Part shown: in pieces, positions 24,801 to 36,422 of the stretch
Numbering within the stretch: the first letter of the stretch is position 1
Layout: each line of letters opens with the position of its first letter
Assembly: GCA_015501055.1 (NCBI GenBank)
Contig: JADNYV010000239.1
Span: 1-53,806 of the forward strand
From: Mucidula mucida
Lineage: Eukaryota; Basidiomycota; Agaricomycetes; Agaricales; Physalacriaceae
DNA length: 53,806 nt
Direction: 5' to 3'
Notes under the pieces: generated by a model
Told to the model about the DNA's origin: nothing
Seen by the model: the letters and a program-made list of their open reading frames with translations, nothing else
Databases searched by the model: none
Translations under genes and position numbers: made by a program

Positions 24801-26802
24801 ATTGATCCGGATACCGCGAAAGATCTCGATGATGCTCTTTCTATCTCCTTGAACGAGGAAGGAAACTATGAAGTCGGTGTTCACATCGCAGATGTCTCGT
24901 ATTTCGTCAAACCCAACACCGCTCTCGATCGCGATGCTCGCAAGCGTGCTACCAGTGTTTATCTTGTTCAACGTGCTGTGCCTATGCTGCCTCCCTCATT
25001 AAGTGAAGAGCTGTGTAGTCTGGTTCCCGGCCATGACCGTCTTGCATTCTCCGTCGTCTTCACGATGAATCAAGAGGGCAAAGTCTTGAAGAAGTGGTTT
25101 GGAAAGACTATCATTCGGTACGTTTCTTATGTTTCTTGCCTAAGCTCCGTCACTAACACTTTTCTTTTACAGATCCGCCAGCAAGTTGAGCTATTCGGAC
25201 GCTCAAAATGTGATTGAAGGCAAAGTTCTCGGCGGGGTTGCTGTCGCTCCCGAGCATAGTGCTAAGGACATTGAGCATGACATCAAGATTCTGGATGGGT
25301 TAGCCAAGAAGTTGCGTGCAGCGAGATTCGAAAACGGCACACTGTCTCTCGAGTCTCTCCGATTGGAATTCAAGCTCGACGATAATGGTCATCCTACTGA
25401 CTGTTGGCAGCATACTCGTGCTGACGCGAATGACCTCGTTCAAGAGGTATGTTTGCCTGTTTTGGATGTGCCAATTACTGTTCCTAATTTCCATCCAGTT
25501 CATGCTGCTCAGCAATATGTCTGTGGCTCAGCACATCGCTGTTCACCTCCCTGAACAAGCTCTCCTTCGTCGTCACGATACTCCTATTGAACGCCGCCTC
25601 AACACGTTCAATGAGCGCGCTGCTCGTCTTGGCTACCAGATGGACACCTCCTCCGCTGGTGCTCTGATGCGCTCATTTGAGAAGATCACCGATCCTTCCG
25701 CTCGTCGTCTTCTCGAGTTACTCTCCTTCAAGGCCACTCATCGTGCCAAGTACTTCTGCTCTGGGATGCTCGATATTGCCAAATATCATCACTATGCGCT
25801 CAATGTGCCTCTGTACACTCATTTCACATCACCTATCCGTCGGTATGCTGATGTTCTGGTACATCGTCAATTGGAATCGGTTCTGCAAGGTGGCTGTAAG
25901 TTTTATTTGTGGCCAAGCTTAGTCTGTAGCTGACATGCTCAATAGCTGACCCAAATTCACAATGGATCGTGATGCCGTCGCCAAAGTGGCTCAACAATGC
26001 AATATGTGATCCTTTTTCCTTCGGGCTATCAAATTGTTTACTTACTATTTCACAGCAAACGTGATTCAGCCTCCCTAGCCCAAGAACAATCTGCGCATTT
26101 GTTCCTCTGCGTTCTCATTTCCGACCTGACTCAACGCTACGGACCTGTTGTTCGACAAGCCAAAGTTGTTGGTGTACTCGATGCCGCCTTCGACGTCCTT
26201 GTCCCCGAGTTTGGCATCGAGAAACGTGTACACGTTGACCAAATGCCCATTGACGTGAGTTTTCCTCCCTCGAAATACCGGCTTTATCTCATTTTGATGC
26301 TCCAACAGAATCATGTTTATGACGAGCACACCCACACCCTTCAAATATACTGGTCGAATAAGGATGTCATCACCTGGTTGGCGGAGAACAGTGATGATGA
26401 GCACCTGAAGAAGGTCAAGCAGAACGCCGAACAGCATGCCCTCAAGATGGAGGTCACCTCCCGCTCTGTTCAGGATGAGAAGGCCCTGTTTGACGAGGAT
26501 GAGGCGGATGACGACGAAATAGTTCTTGGACGCAACGAGGCTGAAAACGTAAACGAGACTTCCAAGCAGCGGCTTCTCTCTATCGCGAAAGTGAAGCCCG
26601 AATTTGAGGGTTTGCGCTCCAACGCCGCCGGTCATATGATTCAGGATATCAGAGAGCTCATGAGCGTTCCTGTAAGTCGTTGACTCCCGAAATCGATGAT
26701 TCGCTCATCGCATCTCAGGTTATCGTTACTGCCGACTTGACCAAGTCACCTCCCGTGATCAAGGTGTATAGCGTGAATCCCTATGCGACCGAGAAGAAGT
26801 GA
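21896..26802 (+). CDS. SSD1: SSD1/DIS3L2-family RNA-binding protein with RNB domain
   Basis: Ssd1 binds mRNAs, notably those for cell-wall proteins, and controls their translation and localisation (yeast knowledge). Twelve exons sum to 1448 residues once one base is restored. The first roughly 550 residues are disordered, rich in Gln, Ser, Pro and Gly, with poly-Gln runs and a basic HRRVQS/GRRHSVN pattern like the Cbk1 kinase sites of yeast Ssd1. Cold-shock-like domains follow (LFAPYLPQASLPPLLAAGKLVVG, DAYVATEVLDADIYICGSKDRNRALEGD). The RNB domain holds FSIDPDTAKDLDDALSI near residue 885 and HFTSPIRRYADVLVHRQL. An S1-like end closes the protein. One T is missing at 25956-25957 (DPNFTMDRDAVAKVAQQCN). 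All introns are GT-AG. Confidence 0.94.
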
Positions 26803-27759
26803 ACCCCCTGCATACATCCCGTGGATTGGAACTGGATTCGATAACATGTACTTTTAGCTTTGACCTCTTACGCTTTCTTTTACGACTCCTGTACTGACGA
26901 CCGAGCTCAGTGCTTCCCGACGGCGCTTACTGTATTTTTCGACACATGTACTTTATTTCTCGAGAAAGCGAAAACTCATGCATTTGCGTCATTACTTCAT
27001 GTCCTCGGAGGAACCTGTGCATGGAAACACAAAAAACATTGCATATGCGCAGGTCAATCTATATCGGAAACTCCCACATCTTATACCTCAGGTACCACTA
27101 ACAACAGCTTCATTTCAGTGCGCCTTGTAGCTCAAGTTCAAGTCATTTGAACCGGCGCGATGGGTGCTCTGGTTCTAATTCATCGGACGAAGTCGCAGGG
27201 GGACAGTAATTGCGCCCTGGACGCCAACGAGTGGAAGAAAATAACTTACGAATGGCTGTCAAGGCGAAACTCTGAGACCATCAAGGACCATGTTCGCCAC
27301 TGGAACTCTATTACTGAAGCCTCCTGCTTCTCGCCACAACACAATTCACCCCGACATCCTCACCATTTCACTCTTGACGCCTATCTATAGATAGCGCCTC
27401 AGCGACACCATGTCGGCTTCTTTCGTACGTTCCTCCACTCTCACCAATACTTCATGGCATATGGACCTTCAAACACGGAACATCTCCTTCCGGCTTCAAG
27501 CAATGTACCTTTTAGGTAGTCTTCACGGATTGACCTAGGTAATTCAATCTCTATATGATCTGAGGACAACTGTAATACGACCACTGATCTGCCCACTGAT
27601 CCGCAATCTGCCTTCGTCTATTCTATAGTTTTATGGCGAATATGTTCCGGGTTCTTGCTTGTTTCAAGGCCATCTTTCTTTCAAACAGTCGCAGTCTCAC
27701 CGGTCTGTATAGTATAAGGAGTCTCTTCATGCATATCTGAACTACCTCTGTCCTTTTTT
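26803..27759. other. Intergenic region, no gene recognised
   Basis: This 957-bp stretch lies between SSD1 and the first membrane-protein copy. Short open frames (26860-27150, 27160-27390) have no recognisable motif and no consistent splice signals. A possible fragment begins at the ATG at about 27411, but it cannot be extended. I see no RNA gene or repeat. Confidence 0.4.
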
Positions 27760-29161
27760 ATGTCGTCCCAGTCTGTGGATCTATCTGCGCTGCACGCCGA
27801 CGCCGCATGGCAAATAATGGACACTGCCGCACTAGTACTACAGACTTTGTTTGCATTCCTCGGTGAAGATGCCACCAACCTGATGCACATAGTAGGCATC
27901 TATGTTTCTGTCATGGCTTTTTTCACCTATAAGACGCTGTATGTTCCCACTTTTGTTCAACAGCGGGGCTGTATCTCACAGATAGACAGGAAGACAGGCC
28001 TGAACTCTGCGACTCGTCGACACATCTTCTTTATGATCCTTCTTTATGATCCTGTGCATGTTTCTGCTTTCGACCGCCAGCTGGGCGTCCAATGTGGCGA
28101 ATTTCTATCAAAAGATAGTCATTCGCTTTGTTCACTTGTTACCCCCCGCGGAGAGGCCGATAATTTTTCCGTACAACACTCTCATCAGTGCGATTATCCT
28201 GATCAATGTGACAGTTTACGTCGTCTCTTCAAAGGAACTGCTGACGAGCAGAGTATAGTATGTTTCCACGGACGGCGTCGTTGTATGGCGAGCTTGGATT
28301 CTATGCGCCGAGGACCATACGTATCGGCGGCTTCTCTGGATTCCTATTTCTTTCCTGATTTTCACTGCTTGTTCGTCTGACATCGTCAAATTTCAATTCG
28401 GAACGCTGATCTTACTTGTATAGTCTCTGTGCTGACTACAATTGTCATTCGCATTGTCATCTGTACGCGCCCGGGCCCTGACATCTACGCGCCTTCAAGC
28501 TCTATCACCAAGCCTGTCCTTGAGAAAGCCATAGATTATAGTCAAACCGTCACCCTTGTGTTTTCATTCCTCACCAATACGCTGGCCACCTTGATTGTTG
28601 GTTTGGAAGCATGGAAACATCGGCAATTCGTTAGGAAAGAGATAAGGCTTGCGCGCGCCAAGAATTTACGTGGCGAAAAGATTCTGGTTCTCCTCGTCGA
28701 ATCTGGCCTGTTGTATTGTATCTCAGGCGTAGGTCGTGCGGTCTATTGTTACACAGACCTGATAAAAATCCAGGCTGCTCTCCTCATTTGCTCACTCGTG
28801 CATATGCCTCTTGGTAGGCTCGGGGATGTGTACACGCCCGTGAACGTGCAGATTGCTGTAAGTGGAGAATCAGTCGTCAGGGAATGTATCTCATTCGATG
28901 TAGGGGATATATCCAGTCATCGTCCTTCTTCTGGCAGAGTACCAGAACAGCCAAGGAGGAACCTTGTTCGAGACGTCTCAGCTACAATTGGTCGAAGTCA
29001 CAGGCTCCAGAACAGTGGCGTTCTCGTTCCGGAACATTGCGAGCTGGCTAGAGAGGGCACTACTATGGACAGCGAAGTTCATACTCGCGGCAGTTCAGAG
29101 GAGATGTGAGTTCAATACAAGCTGTCGAACGGCAGTGACATGTCGGCGGTTACGTGCCTAA
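27760..29161 (+). pseudogene. Multi-span membrane protein of an agaricomycete-expanded family, copy 1 (disrupted)
   Basis: This belongs to a seven-helix family that I recognise from mushroom genomes but that has no known function. Landmarks are AWQIMDTAALVLQTLF, FMFLLSTASWASNVANFYQKIV, the conserved STDGVVVWRAWILC, YSQTVTLVFSFLTNTLATLIVGLEAWKHRQF and KILVLLVESGLLYCISG. Exons are separated by short introns. A perfect 13-bp tandem duplication (cttctttatgatc at 28026-28038 and 28039-28051) shifts the frame in helix 3, and neither frame reads through it. One exon junction near 27939 is also out of phase by one. The gene is therefore probably not intact, unless the duplication is an assembly artefact. 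A second copy lies 2.2 kb downstream. Confidence 0.65.
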
Positions 29162-29983
29162 AGATTCTCTGTGGACGAGTGGTTCGTAGTATAGCGCTTC
29201 TAATTATGTCTCCTGCAGAACCATGAAGCGATGGGCTGTTACCTAGGATGTGGCCTTCGCAGAAGATATGTTGCACGTTCGCATCATTCGCTGTCACGGT
29301 TGAGCCGCGCGCTACTCCTGTCCTGCCCATAGGAAGATGTCGGTTCCACAGCAGTATCAAGGAAACCGCTGATTTACAAACTCTTGTAATTCAGAACGAG
29401 CCTATTCAGTTCGGGGTGTAGTTCAAAAGGCGTATGATGCCAATCGGAGTGAATGTTGTTGATAGCTTCTGTTTGAGCCACATGACGCCCCGGAACTGAC
29501 GAAGACCGGTATCTGTGAGATCGGTCAAGCGAGGCGACCTCCATCGAAATACAGCAGACTTTTCGTGACGTGACTATCCGCACAGCCACCGCGCGCGCTT
29601 ACCTTTTTCAACAGCAGTCGATCTCAGTTCAATCTCTCCTCCGAGTCCTCGTCTCTGAAGACAAGGTGAATTATCAAGACAGTCTGTTTGCGACAATCTC
29701 GCTTCCCTGATGACACTCAAGCCACGCTGGACGTTCTGCTGCACCTCAGATCTAACTTCAAATGGCACAACACACGCTTCCTGCCTGATTTACTGTGTCA
29801 ATGGGATTGGCTGATTGACCTGAGATATAGGATATGAGAACGTTGGGTTATCATTTGACAATTAGTTCCTATGGGTTTTTACATGTCATCAGCGACTTGA
29901 CTGGCTTCCTCGTTCTTACTCTTTCGAGACCCACATTGAAAAAGCCTTTGCATGCATGTGCCAGTTCTATCATGCTGTCTTGA
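29162..29983. other. Region between the two membrane-protein copies
   Basis: Short open frames on the minus strand (29112-29768) carry no recognisable motif. Nothing links this stretch to the flanking paralogues. No RNA gene or terminal repeat is seen. Confidence 0.4.
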
Positions 29984-31149
29984 ATGACATTGGAATCTTC
30001 AGCGCTATCCTCGGTGCACTCTGATGCTACGTGGCAGATTGTGGATACTGTTGCGCTGGTCCTGCAAACTCTATTCTATGGTCAGTAAGTCTCCCCTGTA
30101 GTGTGTTCTGCTATACGACGAGCTCCATAGGCATGTATGTCTTAATCATTGCCTTCTTCACACACAAGACTCTGTGGGCACTGTGTATCTTTGAGTAGCT
30201 TTTTTGCTTCTCACAGATCAACAGAAAGGCAGGCCTGAAATCTACAACTCGTCGGCTTACTTTCTCCATGATCCTATTCATGTTCGCGCTTTCAACTGTC
30301 AGATGGGCATCCGCTCTGGCAAACTTCATTCAGAAGATCATCGATCGCTTCATTCGTATTATAATTCTACCCTCTGATGAGAGGGCCAAATTATTCCCAT
30401 ACAACACCCTTATCAGTGCGATCATCTTGATCAATGTGAGTGCTTGAACGTAACTTAAAAAACCTATTTAGTACGGTCTCACGGATGGTGTTGTTCTGTG
30501 GCGAGCTTGCGTTCTATGCGGGCAGGATCTCGCTGATCGCTGGCTTCTCCGGATTCCTATCTCGCTGCTTGCTTGCACCACTCGTCCGTCCCGAATGTCC
30601 ACTCTTGGATTCTAAGCACTGATTCATGACTTACACAGTGTCTTTTTCTTAACGACAATCGTCATCCGCATTGCCATCTGTTCACATTCAAACCCCGACC
30701 TTGAAACATATATCAACTATAGCCAAACCAGCACCCTGGTGTTTTCGTTCCTCACGAACATACTGGCCACCTCGATTATTGGCTTGAAAGCGTGGAAACA
30801 TCGGCAATGGATCAGGAAGGAACTCAGCCACGCACCAAAAATTCACGGGGTGAAAAGATCATGGTACTTCTCATCGAATCTGGTTTGTTGTATTGTATCT
30901 CAGGCGTAAGTCAGACTGTCTATCGCCACATAGACTAGGCTCAACAATCCAGGCGGCTGCACTCATTTCTTCACTCGTGCGTATGCCCCTTGGCACGCTC
31001 GGGGACGTTTATACCTCCGTGAACGTGTAGATTGCTGTGAGTGCATGTGCAGAATCAGTCCTAATCCTCTTAGCTGTTCGTCTTTCTGTGCAGGGCATTT
31101 ATCCGATCGTCGTTTTCTTCCATGGGGCACGAGAGAAGCACTTTTGAAC
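29984..31149 (+). pseudogene. Multi-span membrane protein, copy 2 (pseudogene)
   Basis: A paralogue of copy 1 with the same exon layout: an ATG at 29984, ATWQIVDTVALVLQTLFYG, MILFMFALSTVRWASALANF, YGLTDGVVLWRA, YSQTSTLVFSFLTNILATSIIGLKAWKHRQW and VLLIESGLLYCISG. It is broken in two ways. One A is missing from the run at 30837-30841, and a TAG stands at about 31030 where copy 1 has CAG (VNVQIA). After the last intron the sequence diverges and stops after GIYPIVVFFHGAREKHF. The single-base gap could be technical. The TAG and the truncated end look real. Confidence 0.7.
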
Positions 31150-31295
31150 GATATTCATTCATCGGGCACTTCTCACTACGAGGTGAAGAATAGCTATAAA
31201 TTGATATAGTACAACCAGGGATATATGTACACAAGTTTCAACAGCATACACAATGACTACACGTACACAGAAAGCAGAATCAAGAATACGCAGTA

Positions 31296-33015
31296 CTATC
31301 GCTGTCGTTTGGCCGGCACTAGACGGTATTCACCATCCTCATCCTCATCAGTCTTCCGTTTCTTTGCCTTGCGAGATGCAGCGCCCTTGTTCGGCACAAA
31401 GCTCGCCCCGACGTCCTCTCTTAGCGCAAATATAAAAGGCCAAGTATGCTGCGCCACAGTACCATTCATCCGGATTTCAGATACCGCATCCCGAATGCCC
31501 GTACGAAAGGTCAGAATGGCCGCAGCCTTTTCATCTTCAGATGCGGTCGTCTCGTTCAACACGTACAACGCGACACCTGGAGAAGGAAATGTCAGAGCCC
31601 GTCAACCTCGGCAAAGGAGAGACCTACAGATGAACACAAACTCAGCGGGGGCGACACGCTTCGTCATTGTCTTGAAGGCTTTATTGTATTTCTTCTTCGA
31701 GGCAAGGATGCGGAAGGTTCTCAGCATATTCGTGATTTTCGCCCGGAACTGAGGCTCGGGAGATTCGCTCCTCTTGAGCCAGCGCTCCACTGTTGTGGAT
31801 GTAGGCGTGGGCTGGTTTTCCATGTAATCGCAGGCATAGACGGCCATCGCCACGTTGTAGAAGTCGGCGCCGTTCTTGGTCTGCCAATCGATATGCTCGG
31901 AGATGCCGTTCTCTATCCGGATATAGTGCTCGACAAGTTGTCCCACCCAGCTGGAAAAGAGTGTTTGTTAGAAAAGGTGATTTTGGGACAATGAGGACGT
32001 ACTCGGCGTGAGGTGTTGACAAAGCTTGTAGACGCTCTGGAGTACGGTTAACACATGAACTAGTTGACAGGAAGCGGCAAAAACTTACCTGCCGGACGCA
32101 AAGGAACGCCCATCTGAACGCGCTGGAAGATGTCACGAATTTGGTCTTCGCTGACTCCACGATATTCAACTGTTCATAGATATGAGATCTAATAATGAAC
32201 CGTGATACAGCGACACGGACCGCACGGTAGGACCTTGGACTCAAACTCGAACTTCCACCGTTCAGACAGTTCTATACGATTCTTCTTCGTTGCCGATGAA
32301 GTCGTGTACCAGAACTTCTTTTTGTTGAACGGATGATTGCCTGATGTAAACATAGAGTTACGAATAGCACTCATGGCAGCTATGATGATACACACAAGGT
32401 ATCTGAGAAAGAATAAGAGGTCTAAGTGTCGACGGTACACAAGGGAACATACCTGACCATCGAGGAATTTCTGGATGGAGGTGAGTCTCTTCAGAGAATG
32501 TAAGCTCAAGTACAGCGGTCAAGTTACAGAGACGTACCTGTTTCCCATCCACACATATTCGTACTTCCTCCCCGTCCTCATCTCTTGAAACGACAAAAAC
32601 CACAGGTGGGATGTAGTAGTTATTGAACAGAGAGTCGATGAGATGACTGCAAATGTCGTTCATCGGCTATTCCTACTTGAAGAATACCACGACGAACCTC
32701 TGCTTGGGATCGTTCCATACGATTCCTGGATTACAGACAGTTGAGTATGGTGTGGTGTCATCGTGCTAAGAACATGCCGCGCTGCCAGACAGGGTTCAAA
32801 TCGATGAGTCCTTCATGAATAAGGTCTGGAGACGGTTCAGCAGCGGCCGTGGGGCAAAGGACAAATGTACCATGTAGTGCCTTGGTGGTGAACGACTGAG
32901 CCGACGACTGAGGAAGCGGACATTTGACACTGTACCCATTCTCGTCGTCGCTATCATCGTCGTACAGCTCGTCATCGTCGTCGTAGAGCTCATCCTCGCC
33001 AGCGGCGGCAGACAT
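31296..33015 (-). CDS. DUF262 (GmrSD N-terminal-like) protein
   Basis: The core LIHEGLIDLNPVWQRGIVWNDPKQSHLIDSLF, NNYYIPPVVFVV and CVDGKQRLTSIQKFLDGQIP is the DUF262 pattern, with its DGxQR motif. In bacteria this domain is the NTP-dependent half of GmrSD-type modification-dependent restriction enzymes. The fungal role is unknown. The N-terminus is acidic and the C-terminal tail basic (SRKAKKRKTDEDED), which suggests a nuclear protein. About ten exons are needed. Intron 1 (32777-32726) has a GC donor (CGCG|GCATGT). One exon appears to be only 7 nt (ata cct t) between DGQ and the next exon, which supplies the conserved DGQIP. No HNH nuclease half is seen. It is divergent from the next gene by 90 bp. 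Confidence 0.8.
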
Positions 33016-33105
33016 GGCGGATGATCGCCTTTACCAAAACAAAAAGGGTCAACCATCGGGGTAATCTTCCGGACCGGGATTCCGGTCATCCTGACTTTCT
33101 CCATC

Positions 33106-34500
33106 ATGTCGAGCGAAGCTAAATTGCCATTACAGAAATACCTGAAAGTCCTGACCAATAATGGCGTGTCCGTCAAGAAAGCAATGCAGATCTCTGGGAA
33201 ACTGTAGGTCTCCATCGAAGCGCGGCTCAACATACCTTAATGATCATTGTCAATGTAGATATAAGACTTATAACACGCCGGCTCACTTGTCGTCCTTGAC
33301 AATGAATGATTTAGAATCAATTGGAATCGAAAAGGAAGACAGAAAACTCATTCTGGCTGCTCTCAAGAAGGGCGGCTATCGCTCTCCTACCCAACCAAAC
33401 ACTAGTCCTGGGTCCTCGTCTGACTCATCCTTACCGCTAGTCTCCGCGGCTGTTACTACTGTGGTATGTCAACAATCACTCTACCCATAATGTATGATGA
33501 ACGCTTCACAGACTACTCCCACAAAGAAGCGGAAACGCACAACCGAAGATGTCAACGAACTACTTCCTGGCCCAACCGACGAGGCCGCAACGTACGGAAG
33601 CATGGAGTTCAATGAAGTATTGGACGAAGAGGTTTGATCCTCAAAAATGCTATTATAGCGCGACTAACTGTCTGCGTTCTTGCCAGAACCTGCGACGAAA
33701 AAGTGCTATCATAAACCGCGCACCTATCATGACTGCCTGGTCCATGATTGTAGCTGAACGACAGGGCTTCAAACGCGAAGAAGCACTTAGCATCGGTGTG
33801 TTTCGAACTTCAACTGACTTCACTGATTATATCTCAGTTGTATATAGCATCTGCTTACACCGAAATGAATGCCCTAGCCAAAGGGGTGTCACTAGGAATA
33901 TACAAAGACGGTAAACAGAAAGGCATCGAAGCAACTCGGGGTGGAACACAACCGTACGTCGAGTTGATGGGTCGAAGGTCTGCCATTTCACTTGTGATAT
34001 CTCAGTTCTTACGGCAAACTCTAGAATGTATGTCTTTCTCCTAAGTATTTCTAGCCCTGGAAGCCGACCGTCAATACTGCTCTAGAGCTCTATATCAAGT
34101 GCAATCGAACCAGTGGCGCGCATTAGTGAATGGCACCCCTGCGCAACCCAGTGTCGCGTTCTCTTATATATCTCGCTCGTTACGCCAAACCACTCCATAT
34201 ATAATCGGTGCTATGCGGCTACTCGCGGAGAGCTTCGCTCCTGCGGAGCTCAACCAGAAGGGGTGGGATTTGTACGCTGAATTTCGCCCAGTGGTCAGCG
34301 GTTGGGGCGAGAGAGCCGAAGTAAAATGTGACTCCATTCTTGGTCTTCGAAAAAAAGGAGCAACAACAGAAACCCCAGAGAGCGAACAAGGTAGCGTAAC
34401 CCATCGTGACGAAGGAGAATCACAAGAGCCGCCCAATAAAGTACGGAGAACCGTAATCGAGAGCGACGAGACGGTCGAAGGATCTGATCATACAATCTGA
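33106..34500 (+). CDS. Conserved fungal protein of unknown function
   Basis: I recognise this only as a protein conserved among fungi, with no named function. The N-terminus (MSSEAKLPLQKYLKVL, GVSVKKAMQISGKLYKTYNTPAHLSSLTMNDLESIGIEKEDRKLI, across the first intron) resembles a small helical SAM/HHH-like module. A basic stretch, TKKRKRTTEDVNE, could be a nuclear signal. The best-conserved core reads MTAWSMIVAERQGFKREEALSIASAYTEMNALAKGVSLGIY, then QVQSNQWRALVNG and RPVVSGWGERAEVKCDSILGLR. The tail is charged. About six exons are needed. The junctions between about 33985 and 34085 are uncertain. It shares a 90-bp divergent promoter with the DUF262 gene. Confidence 0.65.
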
Positions 34501-34599
34501 GGCGTGTACAATTGGGCAGCACGGACGATGCATGTCATTCGCGTGATAGTATGACTACGGTATATCCAATCTAATCCACGATTGCTGTAACGAGTGGGC

Positions 34600-36184
34600 C
34601 TACAGGTTTTTGATGATAGCCGAGGTGAAATCCGAGGTAGTGGCAGAGCCTTTGAATTAGGTCAGGTCAGCGTGAGCGGAGCAAAGGAAATAAGATAGTC
34701 ATACCTCCCATATCCGCTGTCCTCACTTTAGCGGCGTTGATGACATCGAAGGTGGCGCTGGCGATGTTGTTCGCAATGGAGTCAAGTCTGGACATGTGCA
34801 TTAGTCGTTGACCGGGACCATGGGGAAAGAATACATACCCCAGGTGCCTCAACATCATGGTCGCGCTAAGAATCATAGCGGCGGGATTGGCTTTGTTGGT
34901 GCCCATGATATCGCTTGCAACGTGACGACATCCTGGCTCGAACAAAGCGTAATCCTAATTATTATTAGCAACGGAACTTTTTCTGTCATAATTTGGATGT
35001 ATTACCCGTCCGACGTTACAGCCTGGAACGATACCGGGGCCACCAACGAGTGCCGCACCAATGTTAGAAACAATGGCGCCGTACAAGTTAGGCATGACCA
35101 TGACATCAAATTGTTGAGGCTTTGCGACGAGCTGCATAGATCTGAGTAGATGGTTAGATACATCTCGCTCTAGAAGAAATCGGCCCTCACGTGTTGTCGA
35201 CGATCATATCGTTATATGCAATACCGGTGGATTTGTACTCTTCCGCGACGCGACGGAAGGTGTTGAGGAACAGACCATCACCAAGCTTCATGATGTTGGC
35301 CTTGTGAACACAGGTAACTTTCTATAACGCGTGTTAAACTAAGGCGTAGAAATCTTGGTTGGAGACTGGCCTTGCGGTTGTTCTTGAGCGCGAAGTCAAA
35401 AGCGAAACGCGCGATACGTTCAGCCTTTGCGCGAGTAGAAACCTTCAAACTCTCAACAACGCCGGGGTAACTCTGATGCTCCAGGCCAGAGTATTCACCC
35501 TCCGTGTTTTCACGAATGATAGCAAAGTCAACGTTTGAATGACGAGTAGGGAAACCAGGGAGCGACTTGCAGAGGACAACAGATGCGTAGATGTCCAACT
35601 GCTGCCTCATGGCGACGTTCCAGGATATGTGCCCGGACTGAGAAATGGGGGTGAAGAGAATACCTAAACAATGCTCAAGGTAAATGCGGAAGGGAATCAG
35701 TGGGTGTGCGAACCCTTTAAACCCACTCTGTTCCGCTTCAAACTCTCCATGGCCTCTTTGAACAGAGCCTCTCCAGCTGAGGACATGCCAGAAACGTCAT
35801 ATTGCTCCCATTCAATGGGTGCGTTGACATGCTCAAAGATCTCCTTGACAGAGTCCGTAATTTCCTGACCAATACCATCTCCAGGGATGAGGGTGACCTT
35901 TACGGGAAAGTTCGGCTTGACGAGAACCTTGATAATAGAATGAAAATCGTACAGTATAGACACCGCCGTACTTGGTCGGCAACTGGATAACATAAATGAG
36001 TAATTCGGACAGTTTCATGAAACAAAGTGACAGACTCTGTGGGTGACCTTTGGGAAACCTGCAGAAAGAGTCGTGGCAGTTCTCTGCTGGCACCGTGAGC
36101 GATAGAAACAACATGAATCGATAGGAAAAGACGAACACGAGCGAACGCAGGGCGGGCGGTCGCTGCAATCGCGTTGCGGAACAT
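34600..36184 (-). CDS. IDH1: Isocitrate dehydrogenase (NAD+) regulatory subunit, mitochondrial
   Basis: This is the partner of IDH2 in the octameric citrate-cycle enzyme. It starts [16 protein letters not shown] (presequence) and then reads [138 protein letters not shown] and [17 protein letters not shown]. The end TSAIIKNL is normal. About ten exons are needed. The intron at 35370-35322 has a GC donor (CAAG|GCCAGT). Near the N-terminus an 11-nt exon (coding FPK) seems needed to keep frame, so that part is uncertain. No frameshift was found. Confidence 0.93.
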
Positions 36185-36422
36185 GACGGGCGTGAGGAAA
36201 GAAGGATGGACTTCGGAGTTGGTTGTCGGCAGGCGGCGGAAGAAAGAAAATGATGATTAGATCATGTGATGACTGATCGCACGTACTTGATCCCCATGTA
36301 CGTTTTTTCACATGTTTGCCCCCAACCAGTCTGCCGAGGACCTGGGTTTTGCTTTATTAACGTCTGCTAGCGGTGCCATTCTTTTCTAACGACTCTTACG
36401 ATCTCCCCCCACGATTTTATCA

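Noticed and set aside
32640..32663. Start of a separate gene at the MNDICSHLIDSL frame in the DUF262 locus
   Set aside because: This ATG lies inside a 53-nt GT-AG intron; splicing to the following cag gives the conserved KQSHLIDSLF join with the upstream exon.
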